A stretch of DNA of 64,000 bases from Bacillota bacterium (GTDB lineage Bacteria; Bacillota; UBA4882; UBA8346): assembly GCA_023402395.1 (NCBI GenBank), contig JAEYGI010000040.1, positions 186,001 through 250,000 of the forward strand, written 5' to 3'. Every line of letters starts with the position of its first letter. Positions within the stretch are counted from its first letter, which is position 1. The position numbers and the translations under genes are program-made. This document shows, piece by piece, positions 16,138-24,607 of the stretch. The notes under the pieces were generated by a model. The model worked only from the letters and a program-made list of their open reading frames with translations, did no database searches and was not told the DNA's origin.

Positions 16138-16578
16138 ATGACCGCGCTGTTAATCGAGGCGATTCGGAAGGAAGACTTGGAAGAATTGGGCCTGCTCTAT
16201 CAGGATCTCACCGGAGAGGTGGCCGATTTGGAAAAGATGGCCCGCACCTTTCAGTGGATGAACATCGATCCCGATTATATCCTGCTCGGAGCGAAGCTGG
16301 ATGACCGGTTGGCCGGCTCGCTGATGGGGATCGTTTGTTATGAATTGCTTGGCTCCTGCCGGCCGTTCATGGTCGTTGAAAACGTGATCGTCGGCGGCCG
16401 GTTCCGGCGGATGGGGATCGGAAAGGCGCTGATGGAAGCGATCGAGGCCATGGCCAGAGAGAAGAGGTGTTACCTGGTCCAGCTCGTCTCCAGCGGCCAC
16501 CGTAAGGAAGCCCACCGGTTTTATGAAGCGCTGGGCTACGGAACGGATCCGGTGCGGGGATTCCGGAAGTTTTTGTGA
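16138..16578 (+). CDS. GNAT family N-acetyltransferase
   Basis: About 147 residues. It begins with an IEAIRKEDLEELGLLYQDLTGE N-terminal helix region (start of the fold), then VVENVIVGGRFRRMGIGKALM, where R-R-M-G-I-G is the acetyl-CoA-binding motif A, and ends HRFYEALGYG. The frame is open upstream to 16057 with other ATGs (16081, 16096), but none has a ribosome binding site; 16138 fits the domain boundary and is uncertain. The acceptor is unknown. The 240 bases before it, after the creD hairpin, hold no recognisable gene. Confidence 0.75.
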   Translation: MTALLIEAIRKEDLEELGLLYQDLTGEVADLEKMARTFQWMNIDPDYILLGAKLDDRLAGSLMGIVCYELLGSCRPFMVVENVIVGGRFRRMGIGKALMEAIEAMAREKRCYLVQLVSSGHRKEAHRFYEALGYGTDPVRGFRKFL

Positions 16579-16617
16579 GCGGCTTTCCGCCGCTTGGTTG
16601 AAGAAACGGGAGGTGCT

Positions 16618-17214
16618 TTGAGGTTGCGGAAAGGATTGCCGTGGTTGATTCTGGTTTTGGGCCTCTTTTCGTGGGCCGGAATGGCTCATACGGCGGAACG
16701 GGCGGCACCGGAGGAATTGCGGGAAAGCGCCGTGGTTTTCACGGAATGCAAAACTATCGCCAAACAGCCATCCGCCCAGCAGATCATGTATGTCCGGGAT
16801 TTTAAGAATAAGCGTTTTGGGAAATGGCAGGTGTATGACAAGCAAAAGCCGGGCGACTGGGTCAGCCGGATGACGCTGTTCATCAGTGACGGCCGGCCGC
16901 GGCTGATCGCGTTCTTTCAAACCGATCCCGGTTTCGAAACCGCGCAGTATACCAACTATTGTTTCCGGAAAGACGGCACCACCGCTTATATTGAGGAAGA
17001 CTACCGGATCCTGGCCGGAGTTTACCGCCAGGTCCTCACCGTCATTCAGTTGAATCCCAAGGGGAAAGTTCTCAGCAACACCACCAAACTGTACGATATT
17101 CATTCCCGCCAGGAGATTACGGATCCATCCAAAAACCGCAAGCAGCCGACGGAGATATTTGTAAATATCGAAGAATTGCTGAACAAATACCAAGTGCCTT
17201 TCAAGGGGATGTGA
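16618..17214 (+). CDS. Exported hypothetical protein
   Basis: 198 residues starting at TTG with GGGAGG four bases upstream. A signal peptide is clear: basic RLRK, then a hydrophobic core LPWLILVLGLFSWAGM, then AHTA before the mature part. The mature protein is a beta-rich domain of about 170 residues with FGKWQVYDKQKPGDWVSR and no motif I recognise. It could be a secreted or periplasm-equivalent surface protein; there is no lipobox cysteine. The next gene, a Nudix hydrolase, begins 3 bases after its stop, which suggests one transcript but no evident joint function. Confidence 0.7.
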   Translation: MRLRKGLPWLILVLGLFSWAGMAHTAERAAPEELRESAVVFTECKTIAKQPSAQQIMYVRDFKNKRFGKWQVYDKQKPGDWVSRMTLFISDGRPRLIAFFQTDPGFETAQYTNYCFRKDGTTAYIEEDYRILAGVYRQVLTVIQLNPKGKVLSNTTKLYDIHSRQEITDPSKNRKQPTEIFVNIEELLNKYQVPFKGM

Positions 17215-17217
17215 GCG

Positions 17218-17628
17218 ATGGCGGAGAGCTTGAGGTTTCCGGTATCCATTAAAGGGGTATTGCTGGACAAGGGCGCGGTTTTACTGGTAAAGAACGATCG
17301 CCAGCAATGGGAGCTGCCGGGAGGCAGGATTGAGACCGGAGAATCACCGGAACAATGCCTTAACCGGGAGATCCAGGAGGAATTGAGGATTGATGTTTTC
17401 GTCCAGTCGATCATCGACAGCAAGCTATTCGAGGTAATCGCGGGTAAATATGTCTTTTTGGTCAGTTATCGCTGCGTGATGAGCGACGGCGGAGCCCGGA
17501 TCGAGCTCAGTGACGAGCATCAGGAATACCGCTGGTTTCATCTGGAGGAGCTGGACGACATCGTGCTGCCGGGCGAATACAAGGATTCGATCATCCGGGC
17601 GGGTTGTGCGGCAAAGGCCGAAAACTAA
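17218..17628 (+). CDS. Nudix hydrolase
   Basis: 136 residues with the Nudix box GRIETGESPEQCLNREIQEE continuing LRI (G-x5-E-x7-REIQEE). All catalytic glutamates are present; the usual late glycine is arginine. Preceding LLVKNDRQQWELPGG is the normal strand before the box. The substrate cannot be read from the sequence. It is the second Nudix gene in the window, and it is only distantly similar to the one at 11009. The ATG is 3 bases after the preceding stop with AAGGGGATG as ribosome binding site. A strong hairpin follows at 17643-17674. Confidence 0.88.
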   Translation: MAESLRFPVSIKGVLLDKGAVLLVKNDRQQWELPGGRIETGESPEQCLNREIQEELRIDVFVQSIIDSKLFEVIAGKYVFLVSYRCVMSDGGARIELSDEHQEYRWFHLEELDDIVLPGEYKDSIIRAGCAAKAEN

Positions 17629-17642
17629 CTGATCACCGCGGC

Positions 17643-17674
17643 GGGCCCCGGTTTCATGCGCGAAACCGGGGCCC
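17643..17674. terminator. Bidirectional hairpin between Nudix and cold-shock genes
   Basis: Perfect 13-bp stem GGGCCCCGGTTTC/GAAACCGGGGCCC with a 6-base loop between convergent genes. U-tracts are short. Confidence 0.65.
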
Positions 17675-17687
17675 GGCGTTTACCATA

Positions 17688-17885
17688 TCAAGCTTTCGTC
17701 ACATTCTCCGCTTGCAATCCGCGATTGCCTTGAACGATGTCGAACTCCACCGCCTCGCCCTCTTCCAAAGATTTGTAGCCGGTGGACTGAATCGCCGAAA
17801 AATGAACGAATACGTCGTCGCCACCCTCCCGTTCGATGAAGCCGTAGCCTTTCTCCGAATTAAACCACTTGACTTTGCCTTTCAT
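17688..17885 (-). CDS. csp: Cold-shock protein (CspA family)
   Basis: 65-residue single cold-shock domain, an RNA chaperone. The start MKGKVKWFNSEKGYGFIERE contains RNP1 (KGYGFIE), and DDVFVHFSAI is RNP2. The ATG has AGGAGGT upstream on the minus strand; an open extension to 17933 is not part of the family. The length is typical (65-70). It is a single gene ending at the hairpin shared with the Nudix gene. Upstream, 17886-18060 is the presumed leader and promoter region, with no clear consensus boxes seen. Confidence 0.95.
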   Translation of the reverse strand: MKGKVKWFNSEKGYGFIEREGGDDVFVHFSAIQSTGYKSLEEGEAVEFDIVQGNRGLQAENVTKA

Positions 17886-18063
17886 AAACGTACCTCCTAA
17901 ATCAGGGGCGATACTTAACTTCGCCCGCGCCATTATTATGGTCGATTCGGGATGAAGCTATCCCCTAAAAACCGCCCTTTTGGCATCTATTTCTTAGAGA
18001 GCTGCGGCGTGGACAATCAAATTTGGCCAATGCGGCCGCCGGATCGAATCCGGTCCGGGCTTA

Positions 18064-18092
18064 TTGACCCGTGGCGCCGGCAATGGTATAGT
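18064..18092 (+). promoter_or_regulatory. SigA-type promoter of the ABC-F gene
   Basis: TTGACC (18064-18069), 17-base spacer, TATAGT (18087-18092), leaving a leader of roughly 55 bases before the ATG at 18156. The leader contains a small CCGG-gacgtct-CCGG hairpin. Confidence 0.65.
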
Positions 18093-18155
18093 AATCAGGT
18101 AGTTTATTTGCGCATCAAAACGGCCGGGACGTCTCCGGTTTAGCTGGGAAGGGCA

Positions 18156-20084
18156 ATGAATCTGCTATCCGCCGAAAGGATCAGTAAAATATACGGTCCA
18201 AAAGTAATCTTCTCCGATTTGAGCTTCGGGATCGCCGCGGGCGAAAAGATTGGCCTGATCGGGATCAACGGCACCGGGAAATCAACCCTGCTGAAGCTAT
18301 TGGCCGGTCTCGAACCTCCCGACGCCGGACAGGTGATCCGGGCCAACGACGCCCGGATCGGGTGCTTATGGCAAAACCCGGCTTTTGACGGGGAGAGCAC
18401 GGTGCTTCAAGCCGTCCTTCACGGCGAATCCTCCTTGCTGAAACTGGTCCGCGAGTATGAGGAGGCGCTGCTAGCGGTGGAGCGGCAACCTGGCGATCCC
18501 GAGCTCCAACAGCGAATGCTCCGGTTGGGGCAACAAATGGATGAGTCCGGCGCTTGGCAGGTCGAGAGCGAAGCCAAGACCGTCCTTACCAGACTGGGCA
18601 TCGGGGCTTTTGAAGCCAAAGTCGGGACGCTTTCGGGCGGGCAACGCAAGCGGGTGGCCTTGGCCGGGGCGCTAATCAACCCGGTGGAACTGTTGATCCT
18701 CGACGAGCCCACCAATCAGATCGATAATCAGACCATCGACTGGCTGGAAGAATATTTGAAAGCCCGGAAGGGCGCCCTGCTGATGGTCACCCATGACCGT
18801 TACTTCCTGGACCGGGTGGCGGAGCGGATTCTGGAACTGGACAACGGCAATCTGTACAGTTATTCCGGCAATTACAGCCTGTTCCTGGAAAAGAAGGCGG
18901 AGCGGGAGGAGCTGGCGCAGGCTACGGCCGCTAAACGCCAAAATTTGTTCCGCCGGGAACTGGCGTGGATCCGGCGGGGCGCTCAGGCCCGTTCCACCAA
19001 ACAGCAAGCCCGGATCGACCGTTTTCAGGAGCTTCAGGCGCAGTTGGCCGAGGAGCAGCCGTCGGGTTCGGTGGAGATCGTGGCCGGCTCCACCCGGCTT
19101 GGCAAGAAAGTAATTCAGTTGGAGGGGATCGGTAAGAGTTTCGGCGCCAAACGCTTGATTCACGACTTCAGTTACGGGTTCTCCCGGGATGATCGGGTCG
19201 GGATCATTGGTCCCAACGGCGCCGGCAAATCGACCCTGTTGAATCTGATCGCCGGGAATATTCAACCCGACGCGGGCCGGGTGGAAACCGGGCCAACGGT
19301 CAAAATCGGATTTTTCACCCAGGATCATGCCGAAATGGATGAGAAGCTGCGGGCGATCGAATATATCAAAGCCCAGGCCGAATATTTGCCGACGGCCGGC
19401 GGGGGAGCGCTCAGCGCCTCGCAGTTGCTGGAGCGGTTTTTGTTTCCCGGGCCCCTACAGTGGACCCCCATCGCCAAGCTTTCCGGCGGTGAGAAACGCC
19501 GGCTTTATCTGTTGCGGATCCTGATGGCCGCCCCCAATGTGTTGCTGCTGGATGAGCCGACTAACGATCTGGACGTGCAAACGCTCAGTATTTTAGAGGA
19601 TTATCTGGAGGATTTCCCCGGAGTGGTCATCACGGTCTCGCATGACCGCTATTTTCTGGACCGGGTGGCCGAAAAGATCCTGGCCTTTGAAGCCGGCGGC
19701 ATCCGGCATTTCGTCGGCAATTACAGTGAATACCGAGAATACCTCGCCAAGCAGGCGCCAATTCCGGAAATGAAACGGCCCGCAAATCCGGGTGATCCAA
19801 AACTGGTCGGGGAACCCGAGCCCTCCGGCCGGTCCAAGGACAAGCCGTTGAAATTGAGCTACAAAGAACAACGGGAGCTGGACGGGATCGAAACGGTCAT
19901 CGCCGGCGTCGAGCAAGAACTGGCCGGAGTGCGGCAGCAGATCGGAGAGGCCGGAAGCGATTATCTCCGGTTACAGGAATTAACCGCGACGCAAGAGCGG
20001 TTGGAGCGCCAACTGGAGGAACTGCTGGAACGCTGGGCTTACTTGAGCGAACTGGCGCAAAGGATCGCCGATAATAAGACCTGA
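18156..20084 (+). CDS. ABC-F family ATPase (YfmR/Uup type)
   Basis: 642 residues with two ATPase domains and no membrane segment, so a ribosome-associated ABC-F protein. Domain 1 has Walker A GINGTGKST (residues about 35-43), signature LSGGQRKRVALAGAL and Walker B LLILDEPTNQID. Domain 2 has Walker A GPNGAGKST, signature LSGGEKRRLYLLRIL and Walker B VLLLDEPTNDLD. A linker of about 80 residues lies between them, and a charged coiled-coil tail (EQELAGVRQQIGE...) fits the Uup/YfmR subgroup, which is implicated in rescuing stalled ribosomes. It is not an obvious resistance type. Confidence 0.92.
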   Translation: MNLLSAERISKIYGPKVIFSDLSFGIAAGEKIGLIGINGTGKSTLLKLLAGLEPPDAGQVIRANDARIGCLWQNPAFDGESTVLQAVLHGESSLLKLVREYEEALLAVERQPGDPELQQRMLRLGQQMDESGAWQVESEAKTVLTRLGIGAFEAKVGTLSGGQRKRVALAGALINPVELLILDEPTNQIDNQTIDWLEEYLKARKGALLMVTHDRYFLDRVAERILELDNGNLYSYSGNYSLFLEKKAEREELAQATAAKRQNLFRRELAWIRRGAQARSTKQQARIDRFQELQAQLAEEQPSGSVEIVAGSTRLGKKVIQLEGIGKSFGAKRLIHDFSYGFSRDDRVGIIGPNGAGKSTLLNLIAGNIQPDAGRVETGPTVKIGFFTQDHAEMDEKLRAIEYIKAQAEYLPTAGGGALSASQLLERFLFPGPLQWTPIAKLSGGEKRRLYLLRILMAAPNVLLLDEPTNDLDVQTLSILEDYLEDFPGVVITVSHDRYFLDRVAEKILAFEAGGIRHFVGNYSEYREYLAKQAPIPEMKRPANPGDPKLVGEPEPSGRSKDKPLKLSYKEQRELDGIETVIAGVEQELAGVRQQIGEAGSDYLRLQELTATQERLERQLEELLERWAYLSELAQRIADNKT

Positions 20085-20105
20085 GCGTTTACGGACGATC
20101 ATACC

Positions 20106-20137
20106 AAAAGAGATCCTCTGCTAAAGGATCTCTTTTT
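20106..20137 (+). terminator. Intrinsic terminator after the ABC-F gene
   Basis: 12-bp stem AAAAGAGATCCT/AGGATCTCTTTT followed by T; strong on the plus strand and usable in reverse. Confidence 0.85.
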
Positions 20138-20141
20138 GATG

Positions 20142-20324
20142 TATATAGGCTGAAATAAATCTCTTAACTGGATTTGCATTCTTAAAGCCGAATGCAAACA
20201 AGTCAAATCGGAATTTATTTCTTCCTAATTACAGCAGTAATAAGTTGAATTAAATTCCTTAATTTTTCCTCATGGCCGGTTTTAGGGACAGGATGCATAT
20301 TGAAGATTTAATTCAACTTATATA
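20142..20324. repeat. Dispersed 181-bp double-palindrome element, copy 2
   Basis: Near-identical to 1675-1855 along its whole length, including the CTCTTAACTGGATTTGCATT stretch and the ATAAGTTGAATTAAAT/ATTTAATTCAACTTAT stem, which is perfect in both copies. The left outer stem has changed here (AGGCTGAAATAAAT against ATTTATTTCTTCCT). The middle spacer differs most. It sits between the ABC-F terminator and the 3' end of the DEAD-box gene. Confidence 0.85.
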
Positions 20325-20363
20325 GATTTCGTTATGCTCCAAAATTGTTCCGGAACGGACGGA

Positions 20364-21806
20364 TTATGAGGAACGCCGCGTTTGAACCGGTTGCCGCTCC
20401 GACCGGCGCCTGGCGGCGGGGAACGGGCTGACCCGATCGCGGCTCGTCCTGGCCGGCTCCGCAGGTTGATTGGCTGATCCTTGACTACCGGTTTGGCCGG
20501 CCGCTACTTTTAACAAGGCGGCGGCGACATCCAGCATGGTGGGATCGTTTTCGCCATCCGGCCCTGAAGCATTTTCATTCAGCAGTTTTTCAATGTAGCG
20601 GGCGTACTTGGCCAACTGGCCCTCGGCGATGGCTGCCTTGGCCCGGTCCAGGATCTGTTCCATCTTTCGCTCTTCCACGTCAAGCAGGGAAGGGGGCTTC
20701 AGAAAAGGAATCGTTGATTTGGTATAGCGTTGAATATCCCGCAGTTTATAGAACTCGCGGCCCCAGACGAACGTGAAGGCCCGTCCGGTCTTCCCGGCCC
20801 GTCCGGTCCGGCCGATCCGGTGCACATAGTATTCTTCGTCACTCGGCAGATCGTAATTGAACACCGCTTCGATATCATTGACATCGATACCGCGCGCCGC
20901 GACATCGGTGGCGATCAGAATATCGATGGAACCCTTCCGGAAGCGTTCCATCACTTTGTCCCGTTGCGCCTGTCGCATATCCCCATGCAGCGGTTCCGCC
21001 ATATAGCCCCTGGCCTGCAGGTTGGCGGCCAGGTCGTCAACGCGCTTTTTGGTATTACAAAACACCAGCGACAACCGGATATGGTAGGCATCGATTAGCC
21101 GGGTCAAAATATCCAGTTTGGCGGCTTCGCGGACTTCCAAATAGTATTGCTCGATGTTGGGCACGGTCAATTGCTGGTGCATCGCCCGGATATGTACCGG
21201 TTCCCGCTGATACTTGGCGGTCAGATCGAGGATCTCCCGAGGCATGGTGGCTGAAAACAGAACGGTCTGGCGAACCGCGGGCGCCGATTCCAGGATCGTA
21301 TCGATATCCTCCCGGAACCCCATATTGAGCATCTCATCGGCCTCGTCCAGGATCAGCATTTTCAACCGGGACAAGCGCAGCGTGCCGCGGCGCAGATGGT
21401 CCATGATCCGGCCGGGGGTTCCGATGATAATTTGGGGATTTTGCCGGAGAGCGGCAATCTGCCGTTCAATGGGCTGACCGCCGTATACGGCCAAAATTTT
21501 CAAGCCCTTTTTGTACCGGGAAACATTGGTCAATTCTTCGGCCGACTGGATTGCCAGTTCCCGGGTAGGGCAGAGGACCAACACTTGAATCGTCCGATTT
21601 TGGGGGTCGATCAGTTCCACGGCGGGGATTCCGAAAGCGCAGGTTTTTCCGGTCCCGGTCTGCGCCTGGCCGATAACATCGATTCCGCTTAAAAGCGGGG
21701 GAATGGATTGGGACTGAATCGGAGTGGCTTCTTCGAATCCCATTTCGGTCAGGGCTTTTTGGACTTCCTTGGATAAATTTAAATCGTTGAACATCAGGTT
21801 CGGCAT
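20364..21806 (-). CDS. DEAD-box RNA helicase (CshA/DeaD type)
   Basis: 480 residues. All helicase motifs are seen in order: Q motif (FEEATPIQSQSIP), I AQTGTGKT, Ia PTRELA, Ib GTPGRIMDH, II DEAD, III SAT, IV LVFCNTKKR, V ATDVAARGIDV, VI HRIGRTGRAG. After the core comes a helical region and a short basic tail rich in Arg and Ser. This matches the CshA-like group that works in RNA degradosomes, ribosome assembly and cold growth. The ATG at 21806 has AAGGA seven bases upstream; a GTG five codons earlier falls on that site. A leader of about 300 non-coding bases precedes it. Confidence 0.95.
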   Translation of the reverse strand: MPNLMFNDLNLSKEVQKALTEMGFEEATPIQSQSIPPLLSGIDVIGQAQTGTGKTCAFGIPAVELIDPQNRTIQVLVLCPTRELAIQSAEELTNVSRYKKGLKILAVYGGQPIERQIAALRQNPQIIIGTPGRIMDHLRRGTLRLSRLKMLILDEADEMLNMGFREDIDTILESAPAVRQTVLFSATMPREILDLTAKYQREPVHIRAMHQQLTVPNIEQYYLEVREAAKLDILTRLIDAYHIRLSLVFCNTKKRVDDLAANLQARGYMAEPLHGDMRQAQRDKVMERFRKGSIDILIATDVAARGIDVNDIEAVFNYDLPSDEEYYVHRIGRTGRAGKTGRAFTFVWGREFYKLRDIQRYTKSTIPFLKPPSLLDVEERKMEQILDRAKAAIAEGQLAKYARYIEKLLNENASGPDGENDPTMLDVAAALLKVAAGQTGSQGSANQPAEPARTSRDRVSPFPAARRRSERQPVQTRRSS

Positions 21807-21821
21807 TGCACAATCCTTCAC

Positions 21822-22143
21822 GTATAATTACAAACAGTAGTGAGCAGTTTTCAAACCTGATGATCCGAAAGAAACCAATTGGGGAAGGATGGGGTAGAAG
21901 GAGGGGGTCCATCCGAGTTTCCAGACATCAAATTTACTAAATAGATTCAACCAATTTCAACTTAAAATCGCCGGTATGCCGGTGAATCTAGACAGACCAG
22001 TCTTCACTACGACCATGGAAGACTAAGTAAAAACTTTAAGGTCACTTCGCTGCTTGCCGTTTAATTATACGCAGTATTTTTGAAAATAGCAATTGCGAAT
22101 GGAAATGGTAACAAAATTTTCGGAAAACAATGGGCAATTTATT
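21822..22143. other. Non-coding stretch between mutS2 terminator and DEAD-box gene
   Basis: About 320 AT-rich bases on the upstream side of the DEAD-box gene. I see no reading frame with a ribosome binding site. A long untranslated leader of a cold-inducible helicase mRNA is possible, with a small CTTC...GAAG hairpin near 22002-22021, but nothing firm. Confidence 0.4.
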
Positions 22144-22189
22144 TAAAAAACCTTCACCCGCGCCGCTCTCGGGAACGCGGATGAAGGTT
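22144..22189 (-). terminator. Intrinsic terminator after mutS2
   Basis: Minus strand: AACCTTCATCCGCG/CGCGGGTGAAGGTT (one mismatch pair) followed by TTTTTTAAAT. Confidence 0.85.
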
Positions 22190-22210
22190 ACGACGGTTTG
22201 GGGCAAGGAC

Positions 22211-24187
22211 TTATTGTTCGTCCGGTGAAATGATCCGGGCCTCTCCCGGCAGATGTTTCCGCCCCATCTGATGTTTCCGGCGGCGTTCCTCCTTGCTGAG
22301 CAAGACGATATTTAAATCGTAGTCCTCCGGGTATAGTTTTTCGGCCGGAATCAGCAGTTGAACCCGCTTTACCGGCAGTTCCGCCTTTTTGCCCTTGATC
22401 AGGACCCGGATTCGTCCCTTGCCGTCCGGAGCGGCGCAAACCACTCCTTTCTCCCCAAGGGATGGAACGCTGACCAAATCACCGACTTTGATGGTTGCTT
22501 TCCGGTCCGGTTCACCGGAAGCGGGCGGAGCGGCGGCCGGAAGCTCCTGCGGCTGATAAAACGGCGGCGCAATAGGGTCGGGAACCGCCTCGGCGGGCGC
22601 CAATTCTAGAAAATCCGGCTGCGGCAAATCGGGTCCGGACGCCGGGACCAAAGAACTGATCCCCTCGAGCCGTTGCTCGGCTTTGTCCAGCACTGCCTGT
22701 GGCATGCCGAGTTTGGCGGCGATCCAGAGCGCCTGACTCTCGCCGGGCCGGCCGATGATCAGGCGATAAAGCGGCTGCAGATTTTGACGATCGAAGGCCA
22801 TCGCTCCGTTTTTGAATCCGGACGTGGTCCGGGCGAAATGCTTGATCTCCGGGTAGTGAGTGGACGCCACCGTCGTCGCGCCGAGTTCGTGAATGGTTTC
22901 CAGGACCGCGGCGGCCAGCGCCGCTCCTTCCGACGGGTCGGTCCCGGTGCCGATCTCATCCAGCAGCACCAGGGTCCGGTTCCCGCAGTATTTCAGGATA
23001 TCGATAATATTGTTCATATGCGCCGAGAAGGTGCTGAGCGATTGAGTGATGCTCTGCCCGTCGCCGATATCGGCCAAAATCTCTTCAAAGATCGCTATCT
23101 GGCTGCCGGAGGCGGCCGGGATGTGCAAACCGGCCTGCGCCATCAGGGTCAGGAGACCAATGGTCTTCAGCGCCACGGTCTTCCCGCCGGTATTGGGTCC
23201 GGTGATCACTAGGCTCCGGTAGTCGCGGCCGATTTCAAAATCCAGCGGCACCGGCTGCCCGGCGAGCAGCGGGTGCCGGGCTTCCTGGAGCACGATCCGG
23301 CCCGATTCGTTCAGTTCCGGGGCAACGCCCCGGACCGCCCGGCTGAAGCGGGCCTTAGCGAAGGCCAGATCGTATTGGGCCATGATTTCCAGGTTTTGTT
23401 GGAGTTCCAGGGCATGGAGCGCGACCGTCCCGCTTAAGGTGGCTAATATCTGATAGACCTCCTGCTGTTCGGCTCCTTCCAACTGTCTCAGGTCGTTATT
23501 TAGCTCCCGGACCGCCTGCGGCTCGATAAAGACCGTGTTGCCGCTGCCCGAATTGCCGATTACGGCGCCGGGAACCCGCTGCCGGTGCGAAGCCTTGACC
23601 AACAACGCCGGCCGGCCTTCCTTCATGGTGACGACCGGTTCCTGCAGCCACTCTCTGGCTTCGGGAGCAAGCAGGATCTGCTGCAGTTTACTCTTGATCT
23701 TATCCTGAATCCGGCCGATTTCGCGGCGCAGCCGGCGCAGTTCCGAAGTGGCGTCGCTTACGACTGTGCCGTCCGCGATACAGCGCTCGATCTCCGCTTC
23801 CAGATCGGGGAAGGGGGTCAGCCGTAACGCATAACCGGCCACCAGCGGCGCCTGATCCAGCCGCTTACCCATAAACTCCCGGGTTTTGCGGCAGCCCCGT
23901 AGAAAGTCGGCGATCCCCTGCAGAGATAATGAATCGAGCACATCGCCGATTTCTAGTTTGCGGAAGGTCTCGGTCAGGTCGGCCAGCCCGTATAGGGGTG
24001 GGGCGCCGGAGGATTCCAGGATCTCCTTGGCCTCGGTCGTTTCCTGGAGTGATTGCCGAACCGCGGCGCGGTTCGTTTTGGGCGTCAGATCCTCGGCCAG
24101 ATTGCGGCCGAGGCCGCTGACGGCAAGTTCGGCCACTTGGGCGCGGATGGCGGGGAATTCCAATAGGGCAATGGTCTTTTCGTTCAA
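22211..24187 (-). CDS. mutS2: MutS2 family endonuclease
   Basis: 659 residues. The middle ATPase domain has Walker A ITGPNTGGKTVALKT and Walker B TLVLLDEIGTGTDPSEG, with the later STHYPEIKHFA as in MutS family ATPases. There is no mismatch-recognition N-terminal domain, as in MutS2. MutS2 acts on recombination intermediates or collided ribosomes. The family is usually about 780 residues with a C-terminal Smr nuclease domain; here the protein ends soon after a KOW-like segment (IKVGDLVSVPSLGEKGVV), so the Smr domain is missing. The TTG start with AAAGGAAG upstream gives the family N-terminus LNEKTIALLEFPAI. Confidence 0.9.
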   Translation of the reverse strand: MNEKTIALLEFPAIRAQVAELAVSGLGRNLAEDLTPKTNRAAVRQSLQETTEAKEILESSGAPPLYGLADLTETFRKLEIGDVLDSLSLQGIADFLRGCRKTREFMGKRLDQAPLVAGYALRLTPFPDLEAEIERCIADGTVVSDATSELRRLRREIGRIQDKIKSKLQQILLAPEAREWLQEPVVTMKEGRPALLVKASHRQRVPGAVIGNSGSGNTVFIEPQAVRELNNDLRQLEGAEQQEVYQILATLSGTVALHALELQQNLEIMAQYDLAFAKARFSRAVRGVAPELNESGRIVLQEARHPLLAGQPVPLDFEIGRDYRSLVITGPNTGGKTVALKTIGLLTLMAQAGLHIPAASGSQIAIFEEILADIGDGQSITQSLSTFSAHMNNIIDILKYCGNRTLVLLDEIGTGTDPSEGAALAAAVLETIHELGATTVASTHYPEIKHFARTTSGFKNGAMAFDRQNLQPLYRLIIGRPGESQALWIAAKLGMPQAVLDKAEQRLEGISSLVPASGPDLPQPDFLELAPAEAVPDPIAPPFYQPQELPAAAPPASGEPDRKATIKVGDLVSVPSLGEKGVVCAAPDGKGRIRVLIKGKKAELPVKRVQLLIPAEKLYPEDYDLNIVLLSKEERRRKHQMGRKHLPGEARIISPDEQ

Positions 24188-24225
24188 GTAAAATCTTCCT
24201 TTCGGTTTAAATTGAAACACCCAAA

Positions 24226-24252
24226 TAAAAAAGCCGCGTTTAAACGCGGCTT
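24226..24252 (-). terminator. Intrinsic terminator in the mutS2 leader
   Basis: Minus strand: GAAGCCGCGTTTAAACGCGGC continuing TTTTTT, a perfect stem plus U-tract, ending only 39 bases before the mutS2 start. It would stop transcripts from the upstream promoter at 24467-24495 unless bypassed. Confidence 0.8.
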
Positions 24253-24308
24253 CATGCAAAAGTAAGCACTGATCCGGGATCGCAAACGACTCCGGAGGGC
24301 GTACAAAA

Positions 24309-24332
24309 GCCGCGGACAACTCTGCCCGCGGC
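24309..24332 (-). terminator. Upstream hairpin terminator in the mutS2 leader
   Basis: Minus strand: GCCGCGGGCA/TGTCCGCGGC (9 of 10 pairs) followed by TTTTG. It is the first of two tandem terminators after the small ORF at 24369-24434. Confidence 0.65.
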
Positions 24333-24368
24333 GCATTCAACGTAGGAAAATGCTAAAGAAAAATAAAA

Positions 24369-24434
24369 CTACGCGACGAAACAGGCAGAGTGATGAATGA
24401 CACTGCATACGGACTGATTCAACTGCACCGACAT
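24369..24434 (-). CDS. Possible 21-residue leader ORF
   Basis: ATG preceded by AGAGGTGGAG and followed by 20 codons to TAG (begins MSVQLNQSVCSVIHH). It lies between a good promoter (24467-24495) and two tandem terminators, with mutS2 downstream. It could be a leader peptide of an attenuator or a small protein of its own; there is no run of one amino acid codon that would name a signal. No homology is recognised. Confidence 0.4.
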   Translation of the reverse strand: MSVQLNQSVCSVIHHSACFVA

Positions 24435-24466
24435 CAACTCCACCTCTTTTCAGAAAATTCAATTAT

Positions 24467-24495
24467 ATTAAACCATAATTCATCGCGTCTGTCAA
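24467..24495 (-). promoter_or_regulatory. SigA-type promoter reading toward mutS2
   Basis: Minus strand TTGACA (24490-24495), 17-base spacer, TTTAAT (24467-24472). Confidence 0.6.
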
Positions 24496-24607
24496 ATCCC
24501 AAATTGACGCCGGACCGAAATCCCAAGCAATCCGGTTGTCAAACCGCCGGCCAATCCCTATAATTGAATTGAGGAACAAACTAAGAATCGCTCCGCCGGC
24601 GGGGGCA

